A DNA stretch of 64,000 bases from Camellia lanceoleosa (GCA_025200525.1 JANUSC010000368.1:1-64000); one strand, 5' to 3'. Counted from the first letter of the stretch, positions 28,451 to 38,613 are shown. Program-made: numbers and translations. Notes: a model not told the origin generated them from the letters alone.

Positions 28451-30290
28451 TAATTAGTTCGTTGATGAAAATAGAGAAGGATGTAGAAGGACGAAGAAAG
28501 TTACAGAGAAACATTATTCTTGAGTGCCAGAGAAGAGAATGTTTGAGGGAAAAAATAAATAAAGAAATAAAACGAAATCAAAGGGAATTTAAATTCATTG
28601 TTTTCGACTTGAGAATTGAACCCCTAGATGATTTAGAAAACCTTAAATGAGGTGATTAGGTTCAACTATTATCGTTAAGTTACAATTAATCGTAAAATTC
28701 TCTTTGGAGACTAAGCAAACTTAGTTTGAATTAAACTTGGCCGCTTAAGCTAATGAAACAATTAGTGGCCTAATCTAGTTAGTTCCTAGAACAAAATAGA
28801 GAAGGACGGAGAAAGTTGCAGAGAAACATTATTCTTGAGAGCTAGAAGAGAATGTTAGAGAAAAGATGAAGAAATCGAAGAAAATCAAAGGAATACAAAT
28901 TCATGCTTTGGACTTGAGAATTGAACACTTAGATGATTTAGAATTACCTTAAATGAGGTCCTTAAGTTAAACAAATTTCGTTAAGTTACAATTACTCGTA
29001 AAATTTCTTTCTTGGAGAGCAAAAAAAGCTTAGCCTATGTTAAACTTGGCCACTTAAGCTAATGAAACAATTAGTGGCCTAAGCTAATTAGTTGCTACAA
29101 CAAAATGGAGAAGGAAGGTGAAGCACGGAGAAAGTTAGAGAGAAACATTGGGCTTGTTTGGATTGCTTTTGGAAGAGAAAGTTAGAGAACGGAAGGAGAA
29201 ATGGAAGAATGTACAAGGAATTCAAATTCAACCATTTGACTAGAATTGAACACTTACGCCATTTGAAAAGCATAAATGTGGTGCTTATGTTAAGCTAATA
29301 CCGCTGTTCTATATTTTACTTAGAAAATTCGCTTTTTGGAGGATAAGCAAGGTCGCTTTGAGTTAAACTTGGCCACTTAAGCTAATGAAACAATTAGTGG
29401 TATATAAGCAAATTAGTTCATTGAACAAAATAGAGAAGGATGTAGAAGGACGGGAACGCACGGAGAAACATTATTCTTGAGTGGTAGAAAAGAAAGTTTG
29501 AGGGGGAAAAAAAAAGGGAAAAAGAAATAGGATGAAAATCGAAAGGAATTCAAATTCATCGTTTTGGACTTGAGAATTCAACACCTAGATGATTTAGAAA
29601 ACCTTAAATGAGGTGATTAAGTTCAACTAATGTCGTTAAGCTACAACTAATCGGAAAATTCTCTTTCTTGGAAGCCAAGTAAGCTTAGTTTGAGTTAAAC
29701 TTGCCCACTTGAGCGAATGAAACAATTAGTGGCCTAATCCAATTAGTTCCTAGAACAAAATAGAGAAGGATGGAGAAAGTTACAGAGAAACATTATTCGT
29801 GAGGGCTAGAAAATATCGTTAAGCAAGAATTACTCAGAAAATTCTCTTTCTTGGTGGCTAAGCAAGGTTAGTTGGAGTTAAACCTGGCCACTTAAGCTAA
29901 TGAAACAATTAGTGGCACAAGCAAATTAGTTCGTTGAACAAAATAGAGAAGGATGTAGAAGGACGGGGAAAGTTACGGAGAAACATTATTCTTGAGTGGT
30001 AGAAGAGAAAGTTTGAGGGGAAAAAAAAAAAAGGGGAAAAAGAAATTGGATGAAAATCGAAAGGAATTCAAATTCATCGTTTTGGACTTGAGAATTCAAC
30101 ACCTAGATGATTTAGAAAACCTTAAATGAGGTGATTAAGTTCAACTAATGTCGGTAAGCTACAATTAATCAGAAAATTCTCTTTCTTGGAAGCCAAGTAA
30201 GCTTAGTTTGATTTAAACTTGCCCACTTGAGCGAAGGAAACAATTAGTGGCCTAATCCAATTAGTTCCTAGAACAAAATAGAGAAGGACG
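28451..30290. repeat. Satellite A HOR copy 8, partial and rearranged, ending at the LINE
   Basis: Types 1-4 are normal. Type 5 breaks at about 29812 (after GTGAGGGCTAGA) and jumps into the end of a type 10 monomer (AATATCGTTAAGC, TTGGTGGCTAAGC). A second type 4 (about 29915) and type 5 (about 30240) follow. The stretch 29900-30290 therefore nearly duplicates 29390-29780, about 515 bp apart. Satellite A stops at 30290, inside the AGAGAAGGACG purine block. Confidence 0.8.
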
Positions 30291-30322
30291 TCAAAAAAGT
30301 TTGAAAGAGTAGAATGGGTTAG

Positions 30323-30346
30323 AGAGAGAAGCTCCTCCTTCTCTCT
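30323..30346 (+). promoter_or_regulatory. LINE 5' UTR hairpin in a CT/GA-rich leader
   Basis: AGAGAGAAG, a 6-nt loop CTCCTC, and CTTCTCTCT form a perfect 9-bp inverted repeat about 60 bp upstream of the ORF1 ATG. CT-rich 5' leaders are common in plant LINEs, whose promoter is internal. Whether this hairpin has a role is unknown. Confidence 0.5.
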
Positions 30347-30406
30347 AGAAACATCTCGTTTCTGGAGAATGCATTCAATACTTCATTGAATAGAGTGAAT
30401 CTTTCG

Positions 30407-32368
30407 ATGCTTTCTGATTCTGCTTCAGCTCTCTCCTTTGGATCTAAGGTGTCTTTTGGATCTATAAATGATAACCCTGATATTAGGCTTGGTAATGCAA
30501 CCCCAAATAGCAAGTTAGGTATTGAATGTGTTAGTGGTATTTCACCAACGAAAATGGACTCTTCGGGTGGTCTTCGAAGTTTGGAGCCAGCCAAAGATCG
30601 TGAAAACTCATCCGATCTACATATGGATCGTAGTGGAGAAACCCTAGTTGTGACGAATCTGGCCTCCTCGGTTGGTCTTCGAAGTTCGGATCTAGCTAAA
30701 GATCGTGAAACCTCATCCGATCTACAGATGGATCGTGGTGGGGAAACCCTAGTTGTGGCGTCGGCAACCCAGGTTACCGCCGATCGAACCCCGATCTCTG
30801 GAAACTCTGATGTTAATCCATCAGCCATTATGGCTTCCCCAGTTTCGTCTACTCGATGGTCGGATTCGGTGGAGGTCGATCTACCTTCATTCCGGAATAT
30901 TCAAGACAGCTTAGAAATTGTCAGAAATAGAGGAAGCGGCAAAGTTAATAGGGAGATCGAGGCAGCTCGCTCCGATCCTTCGATTGGTCAGACGGATGTC
31001 CTGGTGCCCTTAGTGGTTGAATCGGTAGATGATGGAGTGGACAGTGTGGCTGGTACAATCGATGAACAGTGCCCAGAAAATCTTTGCGAAAAGGAGTTCG
31101 ATGACTCTCACCATCGTGATGGAGGAGGTCAAAATTTCAGAGGGGGCAGAGGAGGGCGTGGCCGTGGTGGGGCTAGAGGACAAGTCAAACGGTCTTGGGC
31201 CGATGTTGCTGCTGCGTCTGCCTCGCGGGCAAATACGCCTTTTAGGTATGTCCCTCCTACTGTAAACGAAGGTTATGTGAGTGTGGAGTTACCTCCTAGA
31301 CCTAACCCACTGGAGAAATGGGATTCATGTATAGTAGGGCACTTTATTGATAAAGGGGTGGGGTTTAATCATATGAGGAATTGTGCGTTCAGTATGTGGA
31401 GGAACAAAGGTTTGAAGGAGGTTCTGGCAAATGGAGTGGGGTTTTTGTTCTTTATTTTTGAGAGCCCTGAGTGTTGTGATAGTGTTCTTGAAGGCGGGCC
31501 ATGGTACATAGGAGGGTTTAATCTGATTCTGAGAAAATGGACTAGAATGATGAAACTTACAAAGGAGAAAGCCACAAAAATTCCTGTGTGGGTTAAGTTT
31601 TTTAATGTTCCATTTGAATACTGGGACAGTGATGGGTTAAGCAGAATTGCCAGTGCTATAGGGGTCCCCCTCTTTATGGATCATCTCACTGACAAAGGTA
31701 GCATGGTAGCTTTTGCTAGGGTATGTGTGGAGATAGAGGCAAAATCCACGTTGCCTGCAATGTTTAATGTTAGCTGTGGTGGGGAAAAGGTTGTTATTAG
31801 TGTTGAATATCAAGGATTACCCACCAAATGTGACAATTGTTTGGTTTTTGGGCATGACACAACTAAATGTGTCACCTCACAGGTTGCTAAGTTGGTTTCA
31901 TTGCAAAAAGAAACAGAGGATCAAGTGGACGCTGGTTGGAGCACCATAAAAGCTATAGGCAAGAGGAAAGTCAGAGAATCTGCAAATTTGGAGAATGAGG
32001 CACAAGATCTGGGAATTGAAGAACCAGTGGGTCAGCATGAAACTGGTAACTCTGCTAGCAATCAAATGCTGGTTGAGTCTAGTTCAACTGGAGCGGATCA
32101 ATCGACGTCTGTACATGCTGAAAGTACAGATACAAGTGGAGACAACTCTGTACCTAGCATTGAAGGTTTGGACGATATGAAAAAGGAGCTGATTGAAATT
32201 GTCAAGCTTGTAATCCCCAAAGATCCGACTATCCATAAGGAAATGGAAAACTGGGCAGAATCTACACCTGACAAGAATAAAGATACAGGAGGCTCCAAAC
32301 AAGTTATGGCAAACAAAGGTAAATTCTCTGGCAAGGGTAGCAACAGCCAGAGAAAGAAGAAAAAGTAA
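30407..32368 (+). CDS. LINE ORF1 protein (DUF4283 and CCHC zinc knuckle, putative RNA-binding protein)
   Basis: 653 codons from the first in-frame ATG. The frame is open further upstream but without an ATG; a TTG at 30386 would add seven residues. The low-complexity N-terminus has a 35-residue tandem duplication. An RGG-rich segment (GGRGGRGRGG, about residues 239-262) leads to KRSWADV. A DUF4283 domain follows (about 290-450; note LEKWDSCIVGHFIDKG, EGGPWYIGGFNLILRKW, KIPVWVKFFNVPFEYW). The zinc knuckle is CX2CX4HX4C at residues 475-488 (CDNCLVFGHDTTKC). The tail is lysine-rich, ending in QRKKKK. In plant LINEs this protein is thought to coat the element RNA. The frame is fully intact, which suggests recent insertion. 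The ORF2 start lies 51 bp downstream. The family assignment is firm; activity is not tested. Confidence 0.92.
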   Translation: MLSDSASALSFGSKVSFGSINDNPDIRLGNATPNSKLGIECVSGISPTKMDSSGGLRSLEPAKDRENSSDLHMDRSGETLVVTNLASSVGLRSSDLAKDRETSSDLQMDRGGETLVVASATQVTADRTPISGNSDVNPSAIMASPVSSTRWSDSVEVDLPSFRNIQDSLEIVRNRGSGKVNREIEAARSDPSIGQTDVLVPLVVESVDDGVDSVAGTIDEQCPENLCEKEFDDSHHRDGGGQNFRGGRGGRGRGGARGQVKRSWADVAAASASRANTPFRYVPPTVNEGYVSVELPPRPNPLEKWDSCIVGHFIDKGVGFNHMRNCAFSMWRNKGLKEVLANGVGFLFFIFESPECCDSVLEGGPWYIGGFNLILRKWTRMMKLTKEKATKIPVWVKFFNVPFEYWDSDGLSRIASAIGVPLFMDHLTDKGSMVAFARVCVEIEAKSTLPAMFNVSCGGEKVVISVEYQGLPTKCDNCLVFGHDTTKCVTSQVAKLVSLQKETEDQVDAGWSTIKAIGKRKVRESANLENEAQDLGIEEPVGQHETGNSASNQMLVESSSTGADQSTSVHAESTDTSGDNSVPSIEGLDDMKKELIEIVKLVIPKDPTIHKEMENWAESTPDKNKDTGGSKQVMANKGKFSGKGSNSQRKKKK

Positions 32369-32419
32369 GTCCTTATTTTTTTGGATGTGGGTTGAGATTT
32401 GTAGTCCCTTTTGTTTTAA

Positions 32420-35400
32420 ATGACTTTTAAAATAGCATCTTGGAATATTAGAGGTTTCAATGAACCCTCTAAACATAAAGAAATCAGAAATTTTGTGATC
32501 AAAGAGGATATTAAAGTCATGGGAATTTTGGAAACCAAAATAAAAGCTGTTAATGAGGCCAAAATATTTTCTTCTGGTTTATTTGATTGGCCTTTCTTAA
32601 CCAACTCTCAACCTACTAAGTCAGGGAGAATTTGTGTCTGCTGGGACCCTAATTTTTGTACTATTAAACTGCTTATCTCCTCTGATCAATTTATTTTTTG
32701 TGAGATTCAGGACTTGGCTAAAGCTTCTGTGTTCAATGCATGTTTTGTGTATGCTGAAAATACCCATGTTTTAAGGAAAGCATTTTTTGAGTTCATGCTC
32801 ACAACCTCCCACTTTCAGTCCAATTCTCCATTGATTTTCTTGGGAGATTTTAATGCGATCAGATACATGTTTGAGAAGTTTGGGGGGAGTCCTACTTGGT
32901 CTCCTGAGAAAGAAGAATTTAACTCAGTTATTCTCCAATCTGGTTTGGTGGATCTTTCTTATGGAGGGTGCCAATTTACTTGGGCCAATAAGAGGGAGGG
33001 AGGTAATTATATTGCCACCAAAATTGACAGAGTCTTGGTAAATGAGTCTTGGCTTGACTCTTACCCCATTTCAAATGCTATATTTTCGCCCTCTGGTGTT
33101 TCGGATCACTCCCCTGTTGTGGTCATTGTATCTAATGATGTGGTCTCTTTTAAAAAACCTTTCAAATTCTTTGAGTTCTAGGCCAGGCATGAGGAGTTTC
33201 TTCCCTCTGTTTCAAATGTTTGGAATCAATATATTCAGGGTGTTCCTATGTTCAGAGTTTGTCAAAAACTCAGACTTTTAAAACCTGCTCTTAAGATGTT
33301 AAATAAGAGGGATTTTAGTGATATCTCAACTAGAGTCCAGTCTTCCAAATATGCTTTGAATTCCATCCAATGTAAGCTGGACAAAGACCCTAGCAATTTG
33401 AATTTGCAGAAGCTTGAGAGGACTCTCTACAAATAGTATGTTGATCTCTCTGCTGTTGAAGAAAGTCTGGCTCATCAGAAATCTAGGATTCAGTGGCTTA
33501 ATCTGGGTGATCAAAATAGCAGTTTCTTCTTTAAATCTATTAAGGGAAATATCAATAGGGGCAAAATTTTGAAAATTGAGTTGGAAGATGGTTCTATCTC
33601 TACCAAGTTAGATGATATTCACACCGCTTTCACTAATTTCTTCACCAAGTTATTTGGTACTCCCTTTGATGATCAATATGATGGTTCTCACAGAATCAAT
33701 TCTCTTGTTAAATCGAAAGTCTCTCAGGACCAGGCTATAGCTCTTGCTAAGCCTGTGTCTGATCTAGAGATTAAAGATGTGTTCTGGTCTCTTAAAGCTA
33801 ACAAGGCCCCTGGCCCTGATGGCTTCTCCTCTGGTTTTTTTAGAGCATCTTGGGACATTGTGGGAAAGGAGGTTACTCAAGCTATTAGAACCTTTTTTGA
33901 ATCTGGTAAACTTCTCTCTGAGGTTAATAGCACCATCATTGCTCTTATCCCTAAAGTCCCTAACCCTGGGAAGGTTGGTGACTATAGGCCTATATCTTGT
34001 TGTAACACCGTTTATAAGTGTATTGCTAAGATCTTAGCTAATAGGCTTAAAAGTGTCCTTCCTGAGCTTATTGATCCTGTTCAATCTGCTTTTGTGCAAG
34101 GCAGAAGGATATCGGATAACATTTTCCTGTCCCAGGAATTTCTGAGAGGTTACCATAGGAATTCACCAACTCCTAAGTGCGCTATGAAAGTAGATATTAT
34201 GAAGGCTTATGATAGTGTGAGATGGGAGTTTATCATTGACATTCTGAGGGCTATGGCTTTTCCTCCTATCATGATTAATTGGATACATGCCTGCATTTTC
34301 AGCCCTTCATTCTCTATATGCATTAATGGTAGCCTCCATGGCTACTTCAAGGGTGCTAGGGGTCTTAGACAAGGGGATCCTATGTCCCCTTACCTCTTTG
34401 TGCTTGCTATGGAAATCCTTGCTCGGATATTTGATGAGAAATCTAAACATCCTCTCTTTAAATTTCATTGGAGATGTGAGAAAACAAAGATCGTTAATCT
34501 TTGTTTTGCTGATGATCTCATGATATTTTGTAGAGGTGATGTTCCCACTGTGAATCTGATTATGCAAGGGCTTGATGAATTTAAACATCTTTCGGGCCTC
34601 ACCCCCAGCACTAACAAAAGTAATATCTACTTCTCTAGGTGTAGTCAAATCCTGAGAGATAGTATCCTTAGTGTTGCAAAGTTTAAAGAGGGAACTCTTC
34701 CTGTCAAGTACCTTGGAGTCCCCCTTATTACCACTAAGCTAAGGGCTTTTGACTGTCAGATTCTTATTGATAGGATTACTAAAAGGATAAACAGTTGGGC
34801 TAACAAGGCTCTATCTTATGCTGGCAGAGCCCAGCTCATCCAAACCATCCTATTCTCCATGCAAGTGTATTGGTCTTCACTGTTTGTTCTTCCTAAGAAG
34901 GTTATTAAAGAGATTGAGTGTCTCTTAAGAGCCTTTCTTTGGTCAGGAACTGAGCTCAAAAAGCACAGTGCCAAAATTTCTTGGGATAAAGTGTGTGCTC
35001 CCAAAAGTGAAGGAGGCCTTGGTTTTAAATCCCTGGAGATTTGGAATAGAGCGGCTATAGCTAAGCATGTTTGGTTTCTTTTTTCTGGTGGTGAGATGTC
35101 CATGTGGTGCCAATGGGTTAAATCCTATTTACTCAAAGGCAAAAGTTTTTGGAAAGTTAAAGTTCCAAATGAATCGTCGTGGGTCTGGAGGAAGTTACTA
35201 TCCCTTAGAAGTTATGTCTATCCTCTGATAGCTCATAAAATTGGGAATGGTGAGTCGACTTTTCTCTGGCATGATAACTGGCATCCTCTTGGTTCTCTGT
35301 TGGGTAGATTTGGTGATAGAATCATGTATGATTCTTGTCTTAATAGTGAAACCAAGGTCAAGCAAATTGTTGATGGTACTTCTTGGATATGGCCCAATCC

Positions 35401-36103
35401 TATTTCTTGGGAAATTAGGGAATTAATTTCCTCTACTCCTGGGAATTGTATCCCTAATTCTTCCCTTGAAGATCAACCTGTTTGGAAGCTGAATCCTAAT
35501 GGGGAATTCTCTATTAAATCTGCTTGGGATCATTGGAGACATAAATTTGACAAAGTGTCTTGGCATAAACTTATCTGGGGTTCTCCGAGGATCCCTAGAG
35601 TTAGTTTTATTGTTTGGATTGCTCTTCACTCTAGACTTAACACTGGGGATAGATTACAGCAGTTTGGCATTACTTCTAACCTTGACTGCCCCTTTTGTCA
35701 TAGTCAGGTTGAGAGCCATTCTCATCTCTTTTTCAGTTGTGTGTTCTCATATAGAGTTTGGACGGTTCTTAAAGCTAAATCAAACATCAACTGGCCTGAC
35801 CTCCAATGGCCTAACTTGATTGATTTTGCTACTAAGGAGTCTAAGGGCAAATCTCTGAGGTCGATTGTTAGTAGACTGTCATTCCTTTGTTCCATTTATC
35901 ATATTTGGATTGAAAGGAATAATAGAATTTTCAATAAAGAACTCAAGCCTGAGGAGGTAGTTATAAAATCAATTACTCAGATGATTAGGGGTAGAATTTT
36001 ATCACTTAGCAACCTGCCTAGGTCTACAGGTGATGATTGGTTCCTTGAACAGTGGAACTTACCTAGAACTATATTGAAGACCCATGCTACCAGAAATGGG
36101 TGA
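32420..36103 (+). pseudogene. LINE ORF2: endonuclease / reverse transcriptase, two in-frame stops
   Basis: A single frame of 1227 codons starting MTFKIASWNIRG. The APE-type endonuclease is at residues 1-235: N9, E38 (GILETK), D143/N145 (GDFNAI), D203 (KIDRVL) and D229-H230 (SDHSP) are all present. TAG codons at 33179-33181 (codon 254, after KFFEF) and 33434-33436 (codon 339) separate it from the reverse transcriptase. RT motifs: KAPGPDGF (about 462), KVDIMKAYDSV (motif A, D592), GLRQGDPMSP (about 648), FADD (696-699) and KYLGVPL. A zf-RVT domain follows (about 1020-1105, CPFCHSQVESHSHLFFSC). There is no RNase H domain. There is no frameshift, so the element would be competent apart from the two stops. 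As it stands only the endonuclease part could be translated from the ATG. Confidence 0.93.
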
Positions 36104-37390
36104 CTGGAGAGTGATGTGAGTTCACTATATGAGAGTCAAGTGTTGGTGAGCAGAAATGAGCGTTATACTAACATGTTTCTCATGTATAACAGGTTGAAGA
36201 TTGACCAGCAGATTATGAGAGTTGAGTGATTGTGAGTCATATATTCTGTTTAGTTTGAGTGTATTTCTGTGGGTTGAGATTGGTGAGTCCTGATATGAGT
36301 GTTTTTGCTAATGTTATTATATGATAAAGTTTTATTTGCAGGCTATGGAAGCTGTTACTGAGGGTTGTGAGTTCCTATATTGTGGGTTGAGTGGTGTGAG
36401 ATCATATATTGCGTGCTTCTATTTACTGTGGATCAAGGAACTTGTTAATATTATTTTGGAAACTTCTCATTATGTGTTGCATTTTGGGCAGGCTGTGTTG
36501 AGCTGGTTGCTAGGTCTTTTCGGCTTGGTGATCTGTCTCAGCTTGGTGGTTTATCCCGCAGTTGTTTGGGTTATATTGAGTTGGCTGCTTCTTAGTTTGG
36601 AAAGGTTTGCTGCTGGGCTCAGTTGGCTCTTGGTTTGTTTATGGTTTGGTATGGCTGCTATGTGCGCCAATTTAGTGTTAGGAGTCTTTGGTGGTGGTCG
36701 CTTATGCTAGTGCCTCATTCCCAAGTTGTAATTTTCTTTATATTTTTTTTGAGTCCTTCTTCTACGGGCTGTGTAGGAGAAGTATTATTTTCTCTTTATT
36801 GGTTGCTGGACGTGTATTACATTTTGTTGATATTTTGGCTTTGTTGCCTAGCCCTACGGGCTGTGTAGGGTATACATTAATTGTTTTGGGGTTTTGTCTT
36901 GTTGCTCGTGCGCCTAGGATTCCTTGTTCCAGGTTGTATTTTCCTGGGTGGTGCTTCAATGCTGGCTGCGTTGTGTCTGTGATTTACTCGCCTCTTGATG
37001 ATATTCTGATTTTGTTGCTGTTCGCTTCAGGCTCTGTAAATGCTTTAGGGCTCGGGCATGGGTTTTCGGTCTTGTAATTGCTACAGCTTTTGTCTTTGTT
37101 TGTGGATTGGCTTGGTCTGTTAAAGAAATGGGCTGCTACTGGATGTGTTCATGGGCCTCATTCGCATGTATGCGGCTCTTGAACATATTTTTGGGGGCTT
37201 TCAATTTTCCTCTGATGCGGGTTTTTTTTTTAGTCTAGTTAGCTGTCCGTGTCTTTTATTTGCTTTGCTGTTGCTGCTTGGGTGTTTTAGTTTTCTTGTT
37301 TTTCGTTTGTTCTTGTATAGTTTTGTTAGGTCCTGGGGTATGCCCCTTGTAGCTATGTAATCTCTGTTTTTAATTTATGTCTTATTCACC
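36104..37390 (+). other. LINE 3' UTR (no gene)
   Basis: 1.29 kb, T- and G-rich on the plus strand, between the ORF2 stop and the tail. Open frames here (36321-36710, 36688-37077) are hydrophobic by composition and show no domain, so I treat them as chance. The segment contains two copies of CTACGGGCTGTGTAGG about 90 bp apart (36762 and 36854), each able to form a short stem-loop. It ends with TATGTAATCTC, a T-rich stretch and TTATTCACCC. Confidence 0.8.
36852..36870 (+). other. Stem-loop in LINE 3' UTR (second of two copies)
   Basis: CCCTAC, loop GGGCTGT, GTAGGG: a perfect 6-bp stem. The earlier copy at 36761-36778 (TTCTAC, GGGCTGT, GTAGGA) keeps the stem with one G-U pair. In some LINEs a 3' stem-loop is recognised by the element's reverse transcriptase. 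That role is only a possibility here. Confidence 0.45.
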
Positions 37391-37403
37391 CAAAAACAAA
37401 AAA
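37391..37403 (+). other. LINE A-rich tail, abutting satellite B
   Basis: CAAAAACAAAAAAC is followed immediately by CTTTTAAACCTTCG, which is a satellite B monomer. The boundary is ambiguous by 2-3 bases because the monomer can begin with AAACC. Confidence 0.75.
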
Positions 37404-37680
37404 CCTTTTAAACCTTCGTTTTAGCTTCTTGAGGAAGCTTGAACCTTTTGAACCCTTGTTTTGACTTCTTGACAAAGTTTGAACCTTTTGAACCTTCGTT
37501 TTAGCTTCTTGGGGAAGCTTGAACCCTTTGAACCTTTGCCCCAGCTTCTCCAAGATGCTTGAACCCTTTGCTCTAGCTTCTCCAAGAAGCTTGAAACTTT
37601 TGAACCTTTGCTCTAGCTTCTCTAAGAAGCTTGAACCTTTTGCTCTAGCTTCTCCAAGAAGCTTGAACCCTCTTGTTTCT
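37404..37680. repeat. Satellite B, partial first unit (3' part only)
   Basis: 40-bp monomers followed by the block that precedes every core: four or five variant monomers with GCTCTAGCTTCTCCAAGAAG and CTTGAAACTTTTGAACC, then CCTCTTGTTTCTCTATAAG. The unit's own core is missing, cut off by the LINE. Confidence 0.85.
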
Positions 37681-38613
37681 CTATAAGAGAGGGCCTCCCT
37701 CTCCTTTAGAGAGGTTGAAAAAAATGTGTTTAAGGAAAAGCACATATATCTCTCTATATCTCTACATTCTAGGCTTAGATAGGGTGTTTGTTCTTGGCCT
37801 TTAACACCACCGATTGATTCTGTTGTGTGGAGGTTTGGTGAGAGCCTTACCTCCGGACCTCGGTACTCTTTTGTGCTTTGCCTCGATTTGCGAACCAGGT
37901 TCTGTTTTCTCTCCCCGAAGGGAATGAGAGGTTTCATAGACCATCTCTCAGTGGCCGTAGCCAACTTTTCGTCGTCGTAGACCACTGTTCCCGTTTGGAG
38001 ATCATTTTCCGGTTTTCGGAGCCGTCGGTCATGCGCCTCGGTTCGGGACGGCTTAACTTTCTCCGTCTGGCACGGTTTTTCGACAGCTTGAACCTTTTGA
38101 ACCTTCGTTTTAGCTTCTTGAGGAAGCTTGAACCTTTTGAACCCATATTTTAGCTTCTTGAGGAAGTTAAACCTTATGGACCTTCGTTTTATCTTTTTGA
38201 GGGAGCTTGAACTTTTGGAACCTCGGTTTTAGCTTTTCGAGGGCGCTTGGACCTTTTGAACCTTCGTTTTAGCGTCTTGAGGGAGCTTGAACCTTTTGAA
38301 CCCTGGTTTTTGCTTCTAGAGGAAGTTGAACCGTTTGAACCTTCGTTTTAGTTTCCTGAGGGAGCTTGAACCTTTTGAACCTTCGTTTTAACTTCTTGAG
38401 GGTGCTTGAACCTTTTGAACCTTCGTTTTAGCTTCTTGAGGGAGATTGAACCTTTTGAACCCTTGTTTTGGCTTCTTCAGGAAGCTTGAACCTTTTGAAC
38501 CTTCGTTTTAGCTTCTTGAGGAAGCTTGAACCTTTTGAACCTTTGCTCTAGCTTCTCTAAGAAGCTTGAACCTTTTGCTCTAGCTTCTCCAAAAAGCTCG
38601 GACCCTCTTGATT
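37681..38613. repeat. Satellite B unit 1 (0.93 kb)
   Basis: Core about 37681-38087, resembling the M-class core but with a divergent stretch near 37805-37845 (GATTGATTCTGTTGTGTGGA). Shortest complete unit; it lacks the GAAATTTTGAACTTTTCAAC marker monomer. Confidence 0.85.

Larger units (their letters stand above)
922..30290. repeat. Satellite A array (about 300-325 bp monomers, about 3.0 kb HOR)
   Basis: AT-rich tandem array. A typical monomer contains, in order, a GAATTCAAATTCATC block (EcoRI site), TTTTGGACTTGAGAATTGAA, GATGATTTAGAAAACC, TTAAATGAGGTG, TTAAGTTAAAC, TCGTAAAATTCTC, TTGAGTTAAACTTGGCCACT, a CTAATGAAACAATTAG dyad, AATTAGTTCCTAGAACAAAA and a purine-rich AGAGAAGGATGGAGAAAGTT block. 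Ten diagnostic monomer variants follow one another in fixed order to form the HOR. One of the ten (type 6) is only about 200 bp, missing roughly 100 bp. No gene is present; short open frames are by-products of the repeat. Satellites of this kind commonly occupy pericentromeric, centromeric or subtelomeric heterochromatin, but the window does not show which. Confidence 0.93.
30291..37403 (+). mobile_element. L1-type LINE, almost full length
   Basis: About 7.1 kb element with a short 5' UTR containing a CT/GA hairpin, an intact ORF1 (30407-32368), an ORF2 in one frame (32420-36103) broken by two TAG codons, a 1.3 kb U-rich 3' UTR and an A-rich tail (CACCCAAAAACAAAAAAC). The domain order is that of plant L1 elements: DUF4283 and CCHC knuckle, then APE-type endonuclease, reverse transcriptase and zf-RVT, with no RNase H. 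Left of it is satellite A, right of it satellite B. I find no target-site duplication: 5' flank GAGAAGGACG, 3' flank CCTTTTAAACC. The exact 5' end is uncertain between 30291 and 30321. Confidence 0.9.

Noticed and set aside
30319..30828. 169-codon frame on the minus strand
   Set aside because: It is the complement of the LINE 5' end and ORF1, with no domain of its own.
36321..37077. Hydrophobic 129-codon frames after ORF2
   Set aside because: The U-rich 3' UTR gives Leu/Val/Phe-rich translations by composition; there is no motif and no plant LINE third ORF of this kind that I know.
38033..38060. Pol III box B-like GGTTCGGGACG (GGTTCGGGACC in other cores)
   Set aside because: It differs from box B at key positions, is lost in many copies, and no good box A lies at the right distance.
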